Below, piece by piece: positions 57,033 through 58,633 of a stretch of 58,633 bases of DNA. Under the pieces are notes generated by a model, which was given only the letters and a program-made list of their open reading frames with translations, had not been told where the DNA came from and made no database searches. The first letter of the stretch is position 1. Each line of letters opens with the position of its first letter. Both the position numbers and the translations under genes were made by a program. The DNA comes from Asanoa iriomotensis (lineage in GTDB: Bacteria; Actinomycetota; Actinomycetes; Mycobacteriales; Micromonosporaceae): positions 1 through 58,633 of the forward strand of contig NZ_BONC01000049.1 in NCBI RefSeq assembly GCF_016862515.1. The letters run 5' to 3'.

Positions 57033-58307
57033 TCACAGGCCGACCGCGCGGCGGGTGTAGGCGAGGCAGGTTGACTCGACGGTCTTCCACGTGACGCCGA
57101 GTGCCGTAGGTGCGGCATCGGCACCACTGGTGTCGTGGCGGACCATGGCGTCGACGAGGGCCATCAGTTTCTTGCGGCCGTAGGTGTCGTCGATGCAGCG
57201 GGCACCGTAGTACGCCAGGCCGTAGCTGGTGCTGATCTCTTCGTCGTTGGCGTTCTCGCGTGGGTACACGGTCGACAGATCGCCGTCGTATCTCGATCTG
57301 CCCAGGTAGCGACGGACCTCGTCGCGCCAGCCGTAGTCACGCACCGCCGCACCGTTTTCGCCGGCGAGCTCGGCCAGGCCTTCGTCGAGCCACCACGCTG
57401 AGCCGTCGATGTCAGTGAGCGCGGCGTTGGCTCCGGAGGCCACGTGGGTCATCTCGTGCCGTAGCAGCATGGCGCTCTCGCCGATGGGTGAGGCGTCCAT
57501 CCGCAGGACAAGGTCGCTGCCCTCGATGAGGCCGGGGACGGCGTATCCGTCGTACGAGTCGTCTAAGTCGGTTTGGTACCATGTCTTCCATTCGTTCTTG
57601 CCGGCGAGGTAGACGACGTAGCGGTGCGGCTTGGTCTCACCGAGCGAGAACCGGTCGGCGACCTTGGCCGCGTCCTCGGCCAGCCGTAAGGCGGTCGGCA
57701 GGTCCTTGGCATGCGGCTTCGTGGTCGCGACGACGACCCGCTTCCCGAACCGCACGACGAGCTGGCTGACCTCCCACGGCCGCGGCCCGTCGCTGGTCTG
57801 CTCGATGTCGACGATCCGGAATCCGCCGGGCGTGTGCAGGAAAGTGGTCGCGGTCAGCGGGCCGGGCGTTCCACAACCGGGGGCGCCGAGGCAGTACGCC
57901 ATCGCGATGTCAGCGGTCCACCAATCCGGCGGACCGCCGGACAACGGCCCGATAGCGATGCTCTGTTTGACGTCGGCGACCCGCAGGGCGCGCAGCGCCG
58001 TGAATCGCTGTTTGAGTACCTTCTCGACTTCCGGATAGCCGGCCGCCGGTGCCAGGAACGCGGCCAGGTCACCTTTGACAAGTGCGGCGCTCTGGGCTTG
58101 CAGCAGCGCGTCGATTCCGGCTTTGGCGGCGGCGTCCGGCGCGGTCGGACTGGGCGAGCCATTGGCGCTGGGGTCCGCGGCCGCCGTTGGGCTGCCGGCC
58201 GACGGGGTCGTCGTGCACGCAGCCAACCCGAGCAGCGCGGCGGCGACAACCGCCAGGACAACCCGGCGACCCCGTATTTCGCTCACAGCTGCCGAAGATA
58301 CGGCCAC
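57033..58307 (-). CDS. Lipoprotein zinc metallopeptidase-like (gluzincin)
   Basis: A 424-residue lipoprotein. The signal GRRVVLAVVAAALLGLAAC ends in a lipobox Cys at about residue 31, then a Ser/Pro/Thr/Ala-rich linker to about 58. The C-terminal third holds HEMTHVASG (HExxH zinc site), with a downstream WWLDEGLAELAGENG whose Glu is the usual third ligand, as in M1-like gluzincins. Residues about 60-230 form an NTF2/periplasmic-like domain (AAKAGIDALLQAQSAALVKGDLAAFL, with FLHTPGGFRIVDIEQTS). It is probably anchored outside the membrane. The substrate is unknown. The start is open to one or two nearby GTG/ATG codons. Confidence 0.87.
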   Translation of the reverse strand: MAVSSAAVSEIRGRRVVLAVVAAALLGLAACTTTPSAGSPTAAADPSANGSPSPTAPDAAAKAGIDALLQAQSAALVKGDLAAFLAPAAGYPEVEKVLKQRFTALRALRVADVKQSIAIGPLSGGPPDWWTADIAMAYCLGAPGCGTPGPLTATTFLHTPGGFRIVDIEQTSDGPRPWEVSQLVVRFGKRVVVATTKPHAKDLPTALRLAEDAAKVADRFSLGETKPHRYVVYLAGKNEWKTWYQTDLDDSYDGYAVPGLIEGSDLVLRMDASPIGESAMLLRHEMTHVASGANAALTDIDGSAWWLDEGLAELAGENGAAVRDYGWRDEVRRYLGRSRYDGDLSTVYPRENANDEEISTSYGLAYYGARCIDDTYGRKKLMALVDAMVRHDTSGADAAPTALGVTWKTVESTCLAYTRRAVGL

Positions 58308-58633
58308 TCGAGATCGATGTGATCATCCGTTCGGGCTGCCAGCAGCACGGACGTCGCGGCGAAATCGCTGGCCGGTAACGGTTCGACCGGGGATGGCGGT
58401 GCCGCCCTCGATTCCCTCAGCTACCGCAAGCGCCGTCATCCCCGCAGCCGGTTCTCGTTGTTCCCGGTGGGAAACTTCGATACGCGGTGCCAGGTCGAAC
58501 TGGCTGAATGTCTGTTTTGGGTGGACACTCGGCAATGCCGTCGGCGACGACGGCCGCCGACCCGCTGCCGCCGGACTGCCGATTACGCGCCCGCCGGCCA
58601 CCCCGGACGGGCGACCGGCCCGGGAGGTTGCGG
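58308..58633. other. Intergenic end of window, nothing clearly identifiable
   Basis: The only sizeable frame (minus strand, 58601-58323) has atypical composition and no ribosome site, and I do not support it. The promoter of the metallopeptidase gene must lie here. No dyad or repeat stands out. Confidence 0.4.

Noticed and set aside
58323-58601. 92-codon minus-strand gene at the window end
   Set aside because: No ribosome site, unusual composition and no recognisable motif.

Overview
The window is high-GC actinobacterial DNA. Four things point to this: strong third-position GC in nearly every gene, frequent GTG starts, several leaderless-looking promoters, and family content such as MEDS/STAS/HATPase proteins, an actinobacterial QcrB, a SWIM-protein pair and ROK-controlled sugar uptake. 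The overall set fits the Micromonosporaceae (Actinoplanes-like relatives). That placement is inferred from gene content, because the window has no rRNA or tRNA. It reads as ordinary chromosome with accessory islands. I found no tRNA, CRISPR array, integrase or intact insertion sequence.

Layout. 1-4.9 kb: the 3' part of a TPR protein, a small PRC-like protein, a DyP peroxidase, an alpha/beta hydrolase and an unlisted 30-residue uncharged hydrophobic peptide with its own terminator. 4.9-7.7 kb: a Tat-exported PhoD phosphatase and a secreted repeat protein (minus strand). 7.8-9.5 kb: two overlapping genes, MEDS-STAS and MEDS-HATPase. 9.5-13.5 kb: small metabolic genes (FAD monooxygenase behind a double palindrome, VOC, RibD-like reductase, serine hydrolase). 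13.5-15.7 kb: a membrane GGDEF/EAL protein whose 3' end is partly duplicated. 15.8-19.6 kb: a large HEAT-like protein translationally coupled to a SWIM zinc-finger protein. 19.5-22.3 kb: TetR/hydrolase and MerR/methyltransferase divergent pairs. 22.3-23.5 kb: a DAHP synthase behind an aromatic (Tyr-Trp-Phe) leader peptide. 23.5-32.8 kb: a secreted protein, then a compact polyketide locus of ArsR-like regulator, free-standing ketosynthase and one 2,031-residue KS-AT-DH-ER-KR-ACP synthase closed by a strong terminator. 32.8-34.2 kb: rtcB behind a leader with a tiny ORF and an intrinsic terminator. 34.2-37.4 kb: a membrane protein, an XRE regulator, a hydrolase and a TPR protein. 37.4-41 kb: a membrane protein, an orphan qcrB and an AlkZ-like winged-helix protein. 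41-49.4 kb: a complete sugar locus (ROK repressor, binding lipoprotein, ATPase, permease, ROK kinase, secreted GH2 hydrolase). 49.4-52.3 kb: an LPXTG wall protein with a frameshifted signal peptide, a Clp-N-like protein and a BASS transporter. 52.3-55.4 kb: DinB-like, VOC, HxlR regulator, reductase and metallo-beta-lactamase-fold genes. 55.4-57 kb: decayed DNA. 57-58.3 kb: a lipoprotein metallopeptidase.

The best candidates for something not well described are the discrete-KS plus single-module PKS pair, the paired MEDS sensors on both sides of a partner switch, the HEAT-like/SWIM pair, the unlisted hydrophobic peptide, and the rtcB leader. The sequence also gives several good operators: a 31-bp dyad in front of the sugar operon, a 10-bp-arm palindrome in front of the HxlR pair, two GTCAAC-N4-GTTGAC boxes, and 27-bp direct repeats at qcrB. 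All family assignments come from reading motifs; no database search was possible.
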